A stretch of 64,000 nucleotides of DNA from Dyadobacter sediminis (lineage in GTDB: Bacteria > Bacteroidota > Bacteroidia > Cytophagales > Spirosomataceae): the NCBI RefSeq assembly GCF_005860765.1, contig NZ_VCEI01000021.1, positions 992,001 through 1,056,000 of the forward strand, given 5' to 3'. Of this stretch, positions 1-9,108 are shown one piece after another (positions within the stretch are counted from its first letter, which is position 1; each line of letters starts with the position of its first letter). The position numbers were made by a program, and so were the translations under genes. The notes beneath the pieces were generated by a model. That model saw only the letters and a list, made by a program, of their open reading frames with translations. It was not told where the DNA came from and made no database searches.

Positions 1-6
1 ATTTCC

Positions 7-660
7 ATGGAAGGTTTGTTTTCGCTGTTACTGCTGTTATTATTAAGCTTCGTCGCTGTATTTTTTCATCTTATCCGTATTTTGTTTAATTCCCCCGTTG
101 ATTTTTCAATGGACTGGAATTTGTTTCTAAGCTGGATTCCGTTGATCATTGCTTTTTTTGCGGATAACTTTACAAAGCGTTTTGGCAAAATTCCTGTTGT
201 ACTCATTCTGCTGAGTGTTGTATGGCTGGCTTTTTTCCCAAACGCGCCTTACATGATCACAGATCTGGCGCATCTCACCGTCGATTATGAAAGGGACCTT
301 ACATGGCACGATGTCATTATGCTGTTTTTTTATGCAGAAGTCAGTCTTTTCAACGGCCTGGTTTCATTGTACTGGATTCACCGTTCCTGGCGCCGCATTT
401 TTAACCGTGTAACCAGTAATTCTTTTCTTCTGGCAAGTTTGCCGCTTGCCGGATTTGGCGTATACCTCGGAAGGGTCAGGCGAATGAACAGCTGGGATAT
501 TATTCACGACCCGCAATTAATCCTGAAGAATTTGCTGGAAAGTGCAATGGATCGTACGGCATTGGTTTTCAGTATGGAAATTGGTATGCTGCTTGGCATT
601 TTGTACCTTGTACTATGGGTAATTGTCCGTTTCCGGATCAGATACAACAGGAAAAGCTGA
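7..660 (+). CDS. DUF1361 family integral membrane protein
   Basis: A 217-residue polytopic membrane protein. Hydrophobic segments are visible at about residues 2-25, 38-52, 60-78, 100-125, 140-155 and 190-212. The FFPNAPYMITDL stretch (about 76-87) and the later GFGVYLGRVRRMNSWD stretch are the conserved blocks I associate with DUF1361, a bacterial membrane family without a known function. The ATG at 7 fits the family length, so the gene is probably complete although it sits at the window edge. It is convergent with the leucine-rich-repeat-like gene. A small inverted repeat (TTATCAG / CTGATAA, 691-707) overlaps the end of that neighbour. The family call is from memory; no reaction can be proposed. 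Confidence 0.8.
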   Translation: MEGLFSLLLLLLLSFVAVFFHLIRILFNSPVDFSMDWNLFLSWIPLIIAFFADNFTKRFGKIPVVLILLSVVWLAFFPNAPYMITDLAHLTVDYERDLTWHDVIMLFFYAEVSLFNGLVSLYWIHRSWRRIFNRVTSNSFLLASLPLAGFGVYLGRVRRMNSWDIIHDPQLILKNLLESAMDRTALVFSMEIGMLLGILYLVLWVIVRFRIRYNRKS

Positions 661-693
661 TTCCTGTCGTATCCGGTCCGAACTGTTAATTTA

Positions 694-2508
694 TCAGTTA
701 CTGATAATTACTCTGAATACTTCACTGCCAATTTTTATCAGATACAATCCATTTTCAAGTTCACTGATATCCAGCGGCTTGACAGGAAGCAGGGCAGCTT
801 CTCTGACCATAACACCATAGCTGTTTTTGATACTGTATGCCAGGTTCCTGTTCTCGGCTTCTATAAAAAGCTCGCCTTTCGCAGGGTTAGGAAATAGTTT
901 GACAGCAGGATGAGCAACGCCCTGTTTTACATTGATAATCCGGGAATAAGTGATTGTGTTGTCGAAATCCGTCTGTTTCAGTCTGTAATAGGTGATTTCA
1001 TATGGGTTTGTGTCTGTAAATGTATAATTGTATGGCCGGCCGGAATTTCCCTGGCCTTGTAAAAAGGCCAGTTTTTCAAAATTCCGCGCATTTCTGCTTT
1101 TTTCCAGAGTAAATCCTGCATTGTTTATTTCGGATGCCGTTTGCCACGAAATAACATTTCCTTCAACCGAATTTTTACCCGCAAAACTTACAAGATCGAC
1201 CGGCAGTGCAGTCTGGCATGAGGAAGAACTGGTCACTTCCGGCTGCGAAGCACAACCGGGACCATTGTCACTCAAATTGTGATTGGTGCCGGAAGCCAGA
1301 AGCTGACAGATGCTTTTGACACCGCAAATCGAAAGCTGGTCATTATTCTGAATCTGTAAAAATTCAATGGACGAAGAATTGATATTGTCAAGGCCGGCGA
1401 GATTGGTTAATGCGTCATTATCTTCAATATTCAGGTATCCGGAAATGGTCGTCAGCTTGTTTAATCCCGCCAGACTGGTCAGAGCAGGATTTCTTCCGAT
1501 GTAGAGGAACCCGCCGATGTAGGTTACTCCGCTCAGTCCATCCACATTTGTTAAACTGTCATTGGCTGCAATGGCAACGGCGCTGTTAATGGCATTGATA
1601 CTTTCCAGACCGTGAAGGTCGGGCAGCGAGGCATTGCGTCCAATGGAAAGGAGCCCGTTTATGGTTGTAAGTTTATGCAGGGAGGCAATGCTTTTCAGCG
1701 ACTGGTTTGCCGCAATCCTGAGATTGCCGCCTACGGAAATCAGCGAATCGAATCCGGACAAGTCGCTTAAAAGCGGATTATTGTTGATATTGATGTAGCC
1801 GAGAACTTTGGAAAGCCGCGACAAACCATTCAGTTTTTTGAGAACAGGATTGTTGCTGATATCCAGAAAACCGTTTATGTTGGTAAGAGAATCGAGGGAA
1901 GACAAGCTGCTCAATACATTGTTTTCCGCAATTCTCAGATTGCCTCCGACCAGCTGCAAGGATCCAAGTCCGGATAAACTGGTGAGCAACGGATTTTGTG
2001 AAATTTCGACGTATCCAAATACTTGTGCAAGTGCACCGAATCCATTCAGGCTTGGAAGCGCATCATTTTTGCTGATTTCCAGAAAACTTTTGATTGTTGT
2101 CAGTTTGTTCAGGGCCGAAATACTGGTGAGTACCGTGTTATTTGCCAGCTTGATACTGTTTCCTGCGGTTGTCAAAGATTCCAGACCGCTCAAACTGGTC
2201 AGTGATTTGTTACTGCTGATTTCGATGTAGCCCGATACTTTGGTAAGTCCGGACAATCCGTTTACATTCGTGAGCAGCGGATTGATGCTGATATCCAGAT
2301 ACCCGTTAATTTCCGTGATTCCGGAAAGCCCGTCCAGATTCGTAATGTCGGCTCCGGAAATTTTCAGGTTTCCAACGGCGCAGTCCGGAGTTTTAGGGAA
2401 GTTGTCAATACTTTGCTGGCTTGATAAAACATAGTCCGTTGTGCAGTTCTGGGCATTTAAATAGGAAAAATTTACAAACAGAATTAAAAGTAAAAGTTTA
2501 AATTTCAT
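694..2508 (-). CDS. Secreted leucine-rich-repeat-like (receptor-L) protein with T9SS sorting domain
   Basis: The open frame extends to 2589, but the ATG at 2508 begins a clear signal peptide (MKFKLLLLILFVNFSYLNAQ), giving 604 residues. About 12-13 degenerate repeats of 23-24 residues follow (roughly residues 40-400), of the form LxSLxGLxSLTxVxGxLxIxxNxxL. This is the receptor-L/leucine-rich-repeat pattern of extracellular Bacteroidota proteins. A cysteine-containing region (CGVKSICQLL...GPGC) caps the repeats. A beta-sandwich-like segment and a C-terminal domain with LFPNPAKGELFI and YLIKI follow, the usual form of a type IX secretion (Por) sorting domain. The protein is therefore predicted to cross the outer membrane and be displayed or released. 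The ligand is unknown. It is probably monocistronic. Confidence 0.85.
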   Translation of the reverse strand: MKFKLLLLILFVNFSYLNAQNCTTDYVLSSQQSIDNFPKTPDCAVGNLKISGADITNLDGLSGITEINGYLDISINPLLTNVNGLSGLTKVSGYIEISSNKSLTSLSGLESLTTAGNSIKLANNTVLTSISALNKLTTIKSFLEISKNDALPSLNGFGALAQVFGYVEISQNPLLTSLSGLGSLQLVGGNLRIAENNVLSSLSSLDSLTNINGFLDISNNPVLKKLNGLSRLSKVLGYININNNPLLSDLSGFDSLISVGGNLRIAANQSLKSIASLHKLTTINGLLSIGRNASLPDLHGLESINAINSAVAIAANDSLTNVDGLSGVTYIGGFLYIGRNPALTSLAGLNKLTTISGYLNIEDNDALTNLAGLDNINSSSIEFLQIQNNDQLSICGVKSICQLLASGTNHNLSDNGPGCASQPEVTSSSSCQTALPVDLVSFAGKNSVEGNVISWQTASEINNAGFTLEKSRNARNFEKLAFLQGQGNSGRPYNYTFTDTNPYEITYYRLKQTDFDNTITYSRIINVKQGVAHPAVKLFPNPAKGELFIEAENRNLAYSIKNSYGVMVREAALLPVKPLDISELENGLYLIKIGSEVFRVIISN

Positions 2509-2668
2509 AACGGGTTTAAAAAAGTAGGTTAATAAATACTGAAAGTTACTATGAGGTTTGTGAAAGCGTTCAAGATAGAAACAAATCATTACTTATATTT
2601 GAAATGATTATAAATAATTAATTAGAAAAGTCATCGAAAGTCCAGTATTACTTAACACTACTTCTACA

Positions 2669-3355
2669 ATTGAAATTATCTATCAGGATTTCAGCCTTGT
2701 AGCGGTAAACAAACCGCATGGCCTGCTTGTGCACCGGTCACCCATTGCAGCAGATGCAGAAACATTCGCCGTTCAGTTGTTAAGAGACCAGCTGGACCGG
2801 AAAGTATTTCCCGTACATCGGCTGGACAGAAAAACGGCCGGCGTGCTGTTATTTGCGTTGGATGAAGCAATGAACAGTGCTATGCAGAAGCAGTTTATGG
2901 AAGGAACAGTTAAAAAGAAGTACCACGCCATTGTCAGAGGATTTACAGAAGATAGCGGAGAAATAGATTACGCATTGAAAAAAGAGGACGGCACGGTTCA
3001 GGAAGCATTTACTTCCTATATAACGCTGAACAGGGCAGAAGCGCCTTTCAGAACCGGCAAGCATGCAAGTTCCCGGTATTCGCTTGTAGAACTAAATCCC
3101 GCAACCGGACGCATGCATCAGTTAAGAAAACATATGGCGCACATTTTTCATCCGATCATCGGCGACCGGCCATACGGATGCAACAAGCAAAACAAATATT
3201 TCAAGGAAGAGTTACAGATGACAACCATGCTGCTGCATGCCGTTGAACTGGAATTCGTTCATCCATTATCGCGTGAATTGGTTTTGATTAAAGCGGATTA
3301 TCAGTCAGAATTCAGGAGGATGATGGAATTGCTGAGGTTTTTTGCAGAAGATTAA
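2669..3355 (+). CDS. truC: RluA/TruC-family pseudouridine synthase with no canonical start codon
   Basis: The catalytic motif HRLDRKTAG is present (its Asp is the nucleophile of pseudouridine synthases), followed by VLLFALDEA, RMHQLRKHMAHIFHPIIGD and a C-terminal VHPLSRELVLIKA. These resemble TruC, which modifies U65 of tRNA, more than the large-subunit RluA enzymes. The first conventional start is GTG at 2729, but the same frame upstream encodes the conserved N-terminal strand (IEIIYQDFSLVAVNKPHGLLVHRS) and stays open from 2618. There is no ATG, GTG or TTG in that part, so I mark the ATT at 2669, where family members normally begin. Either a rare ATT/ATC start is used or a frameshift separates the true start. 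Family confident; start and exact substrate uncertain. Confidence 0.75.
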   Translation: MEIIYQDFSLVAVNKPHGLLVHRSPIAADAETFAVQLLRDQLDRKVFPVHRLDRKTAGVLLFALDEAMNSAMQKQFMEGTVKKKYHAIVRGFTEDSGEIDYALKKEDGTVQEAFTSYITLNRAEAPFRTGKHASSRYSLVELNPATGRMHQLRKHMAHIFHPIIGDRPYGCNKQNKYFKEELQMTTMLLHAVELEFVHPLSRELVLIKADYQSEFRRMMELLRFFAED

Positions 3356-3397
3356 ATGTGAAAAGCCGAATCCGAATTACTGATTCGGATAAAAACA

Positions 3398-3440
3398 AAA
3401 AGTGCCATAATCAGAATCGTTTCCAGATTATGGCACTTTT
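3398..3440. terminator. Bidirectional rho-independent terminator
   Basis: Perfect 15-bp inverted repeat, AAAAGTGCCATAATC (3398-3412) against GATTATGGCACTTTT (3426-3440). It has a 13-nt loop, an A-tract before it and a T-run after it. It lies between the convergent pseudouridine synthase and msrB genes and can serve both. A second weaker hairpin (CCGAATC / GATTCGG) precedes it at about 3366-3387. Confidence 0.85.
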
Positions 3441-3513
3441 TTTCATTTTCTTAACAACATAAGGCTAAATGCCGATTACTTCAAGCTGATCATCAAAAGC
3501 TCCCATAAACAAG

Positions 3514-4080
3514 TTAGCTGCCGCTGTTTGTTTTTTTTCTGTTGCTGTAAGCCTTTTCGGCGGTTTTAGCTTTTTCAAAATCAAGCACAACGCCGTTGAT
3601 ACAGTAACGCAGGCCGGTTGGCGGCGGTCCGTCATCAAAAACGTGGCCCAAATGTGATTTGCATCTTCCGCACATCACCTCGGTTCTTCGCATTCCATAA
3701 CTGTTGTCAGCCGCTTCAATGATGGATTTTTTACTGATCGGTTCAAAGAAACTCGGCCAGCCGCAGCCACTTTCATATTTGGCATCGCTTTTGAAAAGCG
3801 CATTGCCACATACGGCGCAATAGAACGTCCCTACTTCCTTGGAATGCTCATATTCACTTGTAAAAGGCCTTTCCGTTCCTTTCAGACGCGCAACTTCGTA
3901 CACTTCCGGGGAAAGTATTTTCTGCCAGTCTTTATTGCTCTTGTTTACCGGCTCCGTATCCGTGTGGGAGTAATCCGCACTTTTTTTCTCATTCTGCCCG
4001 GCAGGTGACGATTGTCCGTAGCAGCTTTGCAAAAAGCATGTAAACACACCCGACAGCAACAATGCCATTGCTCTTTTCAT
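3514..4080 (-). CDS. msrB: Peptide-methionine (R)-S-oxide reductase, exported lipoprotein form
   Basis: Reduces the R epimer of methionine sulfoxide in proteins. All MsrB hallmarks are visible: two zinc CxxC pairs (C88/C91 and C137/C140), the SGCGWPSFF block with a candidate resolving Cys at 106, SHLGHVFDDGP, and the catalytic Cys160 in LRYCINGV. The ATG at 4080 begins a lipoprotein signal ending in LQSC (Cys20), followed by a polar linker to about residue 50. The enzyme should therefore be lipid-anchored in the periplasm rather than cytosolic. It is the first of several minus-strand genes, but the 90-nt gap from bshB1 suggests its own promoter. The reductant partner is not encoded next to it. 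Confidence 0.93.
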   Translation of the reverse strand: MKRAMALLLSGVFTCFLQSCYGQSSPAGQNEKKSADYSHTDTEPVNKSNKDWQKILSPEVYEVARLKGTERPFTSEYEHSKEVGTFYCAVCGNALFKSDAKYESGCGWPSFFEPISKKSIIEAADNSYGMRRTEVMCGRCKSHLGHVFDDGPPPTGLRYCINGVVLDFEKAKTAEKAYSNRKKTNSGS

Positions 4081-4172
4081 ATTGTTCCAGGTTATTTTTT
4101 CTATATACGAATTGCAGTCAGCAATAGTTGAACCGCTGAGCTTTTTTTATAAAAATATCGTTGAAGAAAAAA

Positions 4173-4901
4173 TTAGACGAACACGGATAAATCTCTGACG
4201 CCGAGTTTTCGGGCTGTCGTGAATCCTTCACCGAACGTTACGCCGATTGCATGGCCCATTTCTTTGGCGCGTGCAATTACAAATTCAAAGAATTCAGGTG
4301 AGGAAATGTAACTCTCGGGCTCGCCTTCTCCTGTATATTCCGGAACATGAAACTGGCTCTTGAAAGCCCGGATCGCTTCCAGCTTCTGATCATGAAATGC
4401 CGTAATATCAACAATGAAATCCGGAGAGATATACCGGTCCTGCACCGTATGGAATACCTGCTTCGGACGCCATGCTTCCTGTTCATTTCCCTGTTCATCA
4501 AAGGTTTTGACCATTCGCAAACCGGAGTAAAAACAACTGTCCGAAACAAGTTTGCCGCCTCTTCCATGATCGGGATGCCGGTCGTCGATGGCATTGGTAA
4601 TCACAATATCCGGTTGGTATTTGCGGATAAACGGAATAATGGCTTTCTGGTGCGCTTCATTGTTGGCAAAAAAACCATCGGCAAGTCCCACATTGTCTCT
4701 TACGTGTACGTTCAGGATTTTTGCGGCATCCTGCGCTTCCTGCAATCTTCCTTCCGGCGTACCTCTTGTACCCAGTTCACCTCGTGTAAGATCCACAATG
4801 CCTACTTTTTTGCCGAGCGCAATCTGTGCAAGCAAAGTTCCGGCGCAGCATAGCTCCACATCGTCGGGATGCGCGGTTATGGCAAGAATATCTAGTTTCA
4901 T
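4173..4901 (-). CDS. bshB1: Bacillithiol biosynthesis deacetylase BshB1
   Basis: A LmbE/PIG-L-fold zinc hydrolase of 242 residues. It removes the acetyl group from GlcNAc-malate in the second step of bacillithiol synthesis. AHPDD (residues 10-14) and HPDHGRGG (109-116) provide the zinc ligands and general base. LTRGELGTRGT and GLADGFF are typical of BshB1 rather than of other LmbE proteins. The length matches the family. It lies 5 nt downstream of the M23/LysM peptidase gene, so the two are probably co-transcribed. No other bsh gene is in the window. Bacillithiol as the low-molecular-weight thiol is consistent with a Bacteroidota host. Confidence 0.92.
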   Translation of the reverse strand: MKLDILAITAHPDDVELCCAGTLLAQIALGKKVGIVDLTRGELGTRGTPEGRLQEAQDAAKILNVHVRDNVGLADGFFANNEAHQKAIIPFIRKYQPDIVITNAIDDRHPDHGRGGKLVSDSCFYSGLRMVKTFDEQGNEQEAWRPKQVFHTVQDRYISPDFIVDITAFHDQKLEAIRAFKSQFHVPEYTGEGEPESYISSPEFFEFVIARAKEMGHAIGVTFGEGFTTARKLGVRDLSVFV

Positions 4902-4906
4902 AATGA

Positions 4907-5986
4907 TTATTTAATGCGGAGCTTCTGTCCGATTCTTAATGTCGAACGGCTTGACATACGGTTTCTGCGTGCAATGGAGGAAATGCTGACGCCGTATTTT
5001 CCTGCAATGGAAGACAGGGTATCGCCGGAACGTACTTTATGTAATATGGATCGCGAGACAGAGACAGGCGCTGCATCGCCGGATTCAAATTCACTTTTAT
5101 TGGATTTTCCACGAAGATGGCCCCATACATTGCTGGTTAAAAGAAAATGGTCCGAACGGATCATTTTATTGTCCCAGTCAAAAATATGTCTTGGATCAAA
5201 CGGGTTTCCTTCATAGCGGTTTTCATAATGAAGATGCGAGCCTGTACTGCGGCCTGTGTTTCCGCCCAGCCCGATTACTTCGCCTGCTTTCACAATCTGG
5301 CCGGATTCAACGAGTTGTTTGGATAAATGCCCGTATAAGGTTTCCAGCCCATTGTAATGTCTTACAACAACAAAGCGGCCATATCCGCTTCCGTCCCAGG
5401 CTACAATCCGCACCATGCCGTCGTAAGTGGAACGAACTGTATCACCCGTTTCCAGATCAAGGTCGCTGCCATTGTGCCATCTTCCCCATCTGTATCCGAA
5501 TTGGGAAGTAGGTTTGGTTACAGCCAGCGGCGTACTCCACATACGTTTGGCAGCCTCATCATATAAGGTAAGATCAACGGGTTCGTCAAATTCGAGCGGA
5601 CTCAAACCGTAAGGATTAATGGTACGCGCATCCCAGATTACGTAATATTCCGCTGCTTTTACCCATTCATCGGCAACAAGCAAAGAATCCACGACTTCGA
5701 CTACTTCGGTATCGCCTTCGTCAATCGTCGTTGTGTCTTCACTGACCAGCGGGTTCAATGGTTTTACGGGTTCAAACTGGCTCTGAAATTTTAAACTGGA
5801 TGTTTCAACCTGATATTCGTCCTCGGGCTGGGGCGTTGCAATTCGGGTAGGTCCTTCGTTGGCATTGTTTCCGGACTGGTTTATTTTCGGATTTTTCTTG
5901 AATTTTCCTCGCTCTTGCGCTTGCGTGTTCCGGGAGATCAAACACACGATCATTAGCAAACTTACAATAAGCCTTATTTTCATCAT
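4907..5986 (-). CDS. M23 family metallopeptidase with C-terminal LysM domain
   Basis: A predicted periplasmic or secreted peptidoglycan hydrolase of 359 residues. A signal peptide occupies about residues 1-23 and a low-complexity acidic linker runs to about 100. The M23 (LytM) domain is at about 160-270. Its zinc ligands are visible in HNGSDLD (H171, D175) and SHLHYE (H251, H253), with YGHLS between them. A LysM domain closes the protein at about 313-358 (VRSGDTLSSIAGKYGVSISSI), which should bind glycan strands. All catalytic residues are present, so it is likely active and not an EnvC/NlpD-type activator. The start could be 5986 or the adjacent ATG at 5983. Confidence 0.92.
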   Translation of the reverse strand: MMKIRLIVSLLMIVCLISRNTQAQERGKFKKNPKINQSGNNANEGPTRIATPQPEDEYQVETSSLKFQSQFEPVKPLNPLVSEDTTTIDEGDTEVVEVVDSLLVADEWVKAAEYYVIWDARTINPYGLSPLEFDEPVDLTLYDEAAKRMWSTPLAVTKPTSQFGYRWGRWHNGSDLDLETGDTVRSTYDGMVRIVAWDGSGYGRFVVVRHYNGLETLYGHLSKQLVESGQIVKAGEVIGLGGNTGRSTGSHLHYENRYEGNPFDPRHIFDWDNKMIRSDHFLLTSNVWGHLRGKSNKSEFESGDAAPVSVSRSILHKVRSGDTLSSIAGKYGVSISSIARRNRMSSRSTLRIGQKLRIK

Positions 5987-6063
5987 AATTATAAAACTGG
6001 ATCAGACTGTATGCTTCATTGAACGAATCATACAGTCTGATAAATAATTGATTCCGGTATTTG

Positions 6064-7026
6064 TTAAGCCGCCGTTTCTTCTGCAAGAATTTCAACTTCA
6101 CGCTCCATTAAAAATCGTTCTGCATCCAGCGCAGCCATACAACCTGTTCCGGCAGCCGTAATGGCTTGTCTGTAAACATTATCCTGTGCATCGCCGCAGG
6201 CAAAAACACCTTTGATGTTCGTGCAGGAACTTCCTTTTACTGTCTGGATATAACCGGTTTCATCCATGTTCAGGTATCCTTTGAAAATATCCGTATTCGG
6301 TTTGTGGCCGATGGCTACGAAAAATCCGGTTGCGTCCAAAAGGTGTTCTTCGCCGGTTTTAGTGTTTTTAACCAGTACAGATTCCAATCCTTCGTCACCG
6401 TTCAGTTTTACCGTTTCGGTATTCCATAGAATTTCAATGTTCGGAAGCATTTCCACACGCTTCTGCATGATTTTGGAAGCTCTCATTTCATCACGACGAA
6501 CAAGCAGATACACTTTACGTGCCAGTTTTGCAAGATAACTGGCTTCTTCGGCAGCAGTATCGCCTGCACCTACAACCACAACATCCTGTCCGCGGAAAAA
6601 GAATCCGTCGCAAACCGCACAAGCCGAAACGCCCCGTCCGTTCAAACGGTCTTCGCCTTCAACGCCAAGCCATTTGGCCGAAGCACCAGTTGAAACAATA
6701 ACGGAATCCGCGGTAATTTCATGTTTGCTGTCAATGACAACTTTCAGCGGATAGCAGGTAAAATCCACTTCCGTTGCCATGCCGTAACGGATATCCGTTC
6801 CAAAGCGCTTTGCCTGCTTTTCGAAATTGATCATCATTTCAGGACCTGTAATTCCGTCCGGATAACCGGGGTAATTATCAACTTCCGTTGTAATGGTGAG
6901 CTGGCCGCCGGGCTGAGCGCCCTGATATAAAACCGGATTCAGTCCGGCACGTGAAGCATATATAGCGGCTGTGTACCCGGCAGGGCCGGAGCCGATAATC
7001 AGACAAGAAACTTTTTCAGATGTCAT
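6064..7026 (-). CDS. trxB: Thioredoxin-disulfide reductase
   Basis: FAD/NADPH flavoenzyme that reduces thioredoxin. The ATG at 7026 (MTSEKVSCLIIGSGPAG) gives 320 residues, the normal length; the open frame upstream to 7113 is non-conserved. The FAD site GSGPAG is at residues 12-17. The redox CxxC pair is in SACAVCDG (C136/C139). An NADPH-binding GAGDTAAEEA motif follows, and the C-terminal GVFACGDAQD FAD motif ends the core. The last residues (EILAEETAA) are an unremarkable tail. It may supply electrons to thiol peroxidases or Msr enzymes, but the adjacency to msrB proves nothing. Confidence 0.96.
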   Translation of the reverse strand: MTSEKVSCLIIGSGPAGYTAAIYASRAGLNPVLYQGAQPGGQLTITTEVDNYPGYPDGITGPEMMINFEKQAKRFGTDIRYGMATEVDFTCYPLKVVIDSKHEITADSVIVSTGASAKWLGVEGEDRLNGRGVSACAVCDGFFFRGQDVVVVGAGDTAAEEASYLAKLARKVYLLVRRDEMRASKIMQKRVEMLPNIEILWNTETVKLNGDEGLESVLVKNTKTGEEHLLDATGFFVAIGHKPNTDIFKGYLNMDETGYIQTVKGSSCTNIKGVFACGDAQDNVYRQAITAAGTGCMAALDAERFLMEREVEILAEETAA

Positions 7027-7206
7027 GTTATTATAAATACTGATTGTTAACGACGTATGTTGTAAACCTGTGTTTCGTATAAGAGTTGTGTCCGGTATCA
7101 GGCATTGAACCATTTTTTACAGAAGCAATGCAATGATTGTACTCGTCATATATAACACTACGTGATCGACAAAAGTGCGAAATTTCAGCTCTTTATGCAA
7201 ATCGGT

Positions 7207-9108
7207 TCAGCGGATGCGCCATTCAATTCTTCTGTTCTTCTGACGATTTTCCTGTGAGTCATTGGGTGCAACGGGCTTTGTTTCGCCATAACCTTTGGCC
7301 AGAATCCTTTCTGCCGCAATTCCTGACTGTTGCAGATATTGTTGTACCGACTGCGCCCGTCTTCTGGAAAGCTCCATATTTTCGGAATCTGATCCAACAT
7401 CATCCGTATGACCTGAAATTTCGATCTGGACCGTTTTGTTATCCGTTAAGAAATCAGCCATTTTTTTCAACTCGACTTTTGATTTTTCATCAAGATTATA
7501 TTCGCCGGTTTTGAAAAATATATTGTTCAGAACTTCCACGCGGTCTTTTTCAATCGGTTCGAGCGGAATATCCAGGTTAACGTAAGAAGTAGTGTCGCTA
7601 ACGCTGAAAGTCAGACTTTTAAACAAATAGCCTGCCTTGGAAACATAGAACGCGTATTCACCACCATTGTTCAGAACGGTAAGAAAAGATCCGTCCTTAC
7701 TGTCCGAAGTAAATGCGCCGACTTTTTGCTGCGTTTTCAGATCATAAAGATCAATGTCGGTGGAAAGCGGCGCCGCGGTTTTTTTATCAAACACCTTTCC
7801 TTTTGCATAGCGTGCAGGTACAATCCGTTCCTTGATCGTTTCGGGCAGCTTAAAGGTGTAAATCAACGAACGGCCGCTTTTTTTGTCCGAATTGTCATCT
7901 GTATAATACGCCTTTTGCCCGTCAGAAGCAATGAATAATCCGACCTGGTCCGCAACCGTATTGATCGGGTAACCAATGTTTCCGGATTGAGACCAGACCG
8001 TATCCATTTGCTGCGACATAAAAATATCCAGTCCGCCCATGCCCGGAAAACCGTTGGAAGCATAAAACAAAGTCCTTCCGTTGGCATGAATAAACGGCGC
8101 ATTTTCATCATCGGCAGAATTAATGGCCGCACCCAGATTCTTTGGTTCGGTCCATTGTTTTTTCTGATCCATTGTTGTAACCCAAATGTCTCTTTTGCCA
8201 AGTCCGCCTTTGCGGTCAGAAGCAAAATAAAGCGTATGCCCGTCAGCCGAAAGCGAAGGCTGCGATTCCCAGTCTCTTGAATTTACAGTTTGTCCAAGGT
8301 TTAGCGGTGCACTCCATTCTTTGCCTTCTTTTCTCGAAATGTAAAGGTCACAGCTTCCGTACCCGTCTTCCCGGTTGCAGGCTGTAAACACCAGCGTCCT
8401 TCCGTCGGCAGAAACGCTGCATGTTCCTTCATTATTGGTGGTGTTAATGGCTTTGGAAATTTCCTCTGGCACATCCCAGCCGCTTTGTTTGCGGTGCGAA
8501 ATGTAGATATTTTCGTCCCGGTTTTCGGTAAGTCCTGTAAAAATCAGCGTTTCGTCATCCGCAGTTGCAACCGGAAAATACTGCGTATGCAGAAAATTAA
8601 TCGTATCACCGAGTGAGATTTTTTGAATGCTCAAAGGATTCTTGATGGCATTCTGCGCAAACTTTGATGAAGCAATCAACTTCTCCGTCAATCTGGAAAG
8701 ACTCGATTTTACAGGAAAAAGAGCGAAGGACTTTTCAAGATAAACCTGTGCGGAATCATATCTTTCCGAATCAAAATGATAGCGGCCAAGCCAGTGAAAG
8801 GCAGCGGCAGATTGCGGAGAAGCCGGTTTCAGCTGAACGGCAGCCGAATAATGTTTTTTTGTAAGATCCCGGTTTTTCTGAAGTTCGTAAATCTGGCCAA
8901 GCCTCAAATGCGTATCATAGCTTTTCGGTTCCTGTTCCAGTACTTTTTCAAACAATGCAATCGCTTCCGGAAGTTGTCGTCCCTGCCATGCTTTTTGCGC
9001 CTTTTCATAATTTTCACGCGCTTTTTTTGACAATGGCGCTTCCTGCGCAGTTACCCGTTTTGAAATAATCAGACTGGCAAGTAAAATAACGAAAAAGGCA
9101 CGTTGCAT
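7207..9108 (-). CDS. OmpA-family protein with TPR and WD40-like (PD40) repeats
   Basis: A 633-residue cell-envelope protein beginning with a signal peptide (MQRAFFVILLASLIISKRVTAQ). TPR-like helices lie at about 30-135. A beta-propeller of PD40 repeats lies at about 185-405 (ADGRTLVFTA, SADGHTLYFASDRKGG, HANGRTLFYASNG). A carboxypeptidase-regulatory-like beta domain lies at about 420-510. An OmpA peptidoglycan-binding domain lies at about 520-633 (ISGHTDDVGS...LSRRRAQSV...GYGETKP). The architecture resembles the PorE-like proteins of the type IX secretion machinery and many paralogues in the phylum. Its ATG shares one base with the TGA of queE (9108), so translation is coupled to that gene. 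The link to T9SS is inferred from architecture only. Confidence 0.88.
   Translation of the reverse strand: MQRAFFVILLASLIISKRVTAQEAPLSKKARENYEKAQKAWQGRQLPEAIALFEKVLEQEPKSYDTHLRLGQIYELQKNRDLTKKHYSAAVQLKPASPQSAAAFHWLGRYHFDSERYDSAQVYLEKSFALFPVKSSLSRLTEKLIASSKFAQNAIKNPLSIQKISLGDTINFLHTQYFPVATADDETLIFTGLTENRDENIYISHRKQSGWDVPEEISKAINTTNNEGTCSVSADGRTLVFTACNREDGYGSCDLYISRKEGKEWSAPLNLGQTVNSRDWESQPSLSADGHTLYFASDRKGGLGKRDIWVTTMDQKKQWTEPKNLGAAINSADDENAPFIHANGRTLFYASNGFPGMGGLDIFMSQQMDTVWSQSGNIGYPINTVADQVGLFIASDGQKAYYTDDNSDKKSGRSLIYTFKLPETIKERIVPARYAKGKVFDKKTAAPLSTDIDLYDLKTQQKVGAFTSDSKDGSFLTVLNNGGEYAFYVSKAGYLFKSLTFSVSDTTSYVNLDIPLEPIEKDRVEVLNNIFFKTGEYNLDEKSKVELKKMADFLTDNKTVQIEISGHTDDVGSDSENMELSRRRAQSVQQYLQQSGIAAERILAKGYGETKPVAPNDSQENRQKNRRIEWRIR

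Noticed and set aside
7027..7113. N-terminal extension of TrxB.
   Set aside because: The 320-residue form from 7026 starts just before the FAD-binding strand as in the family; the extension is unlike any TrxB.
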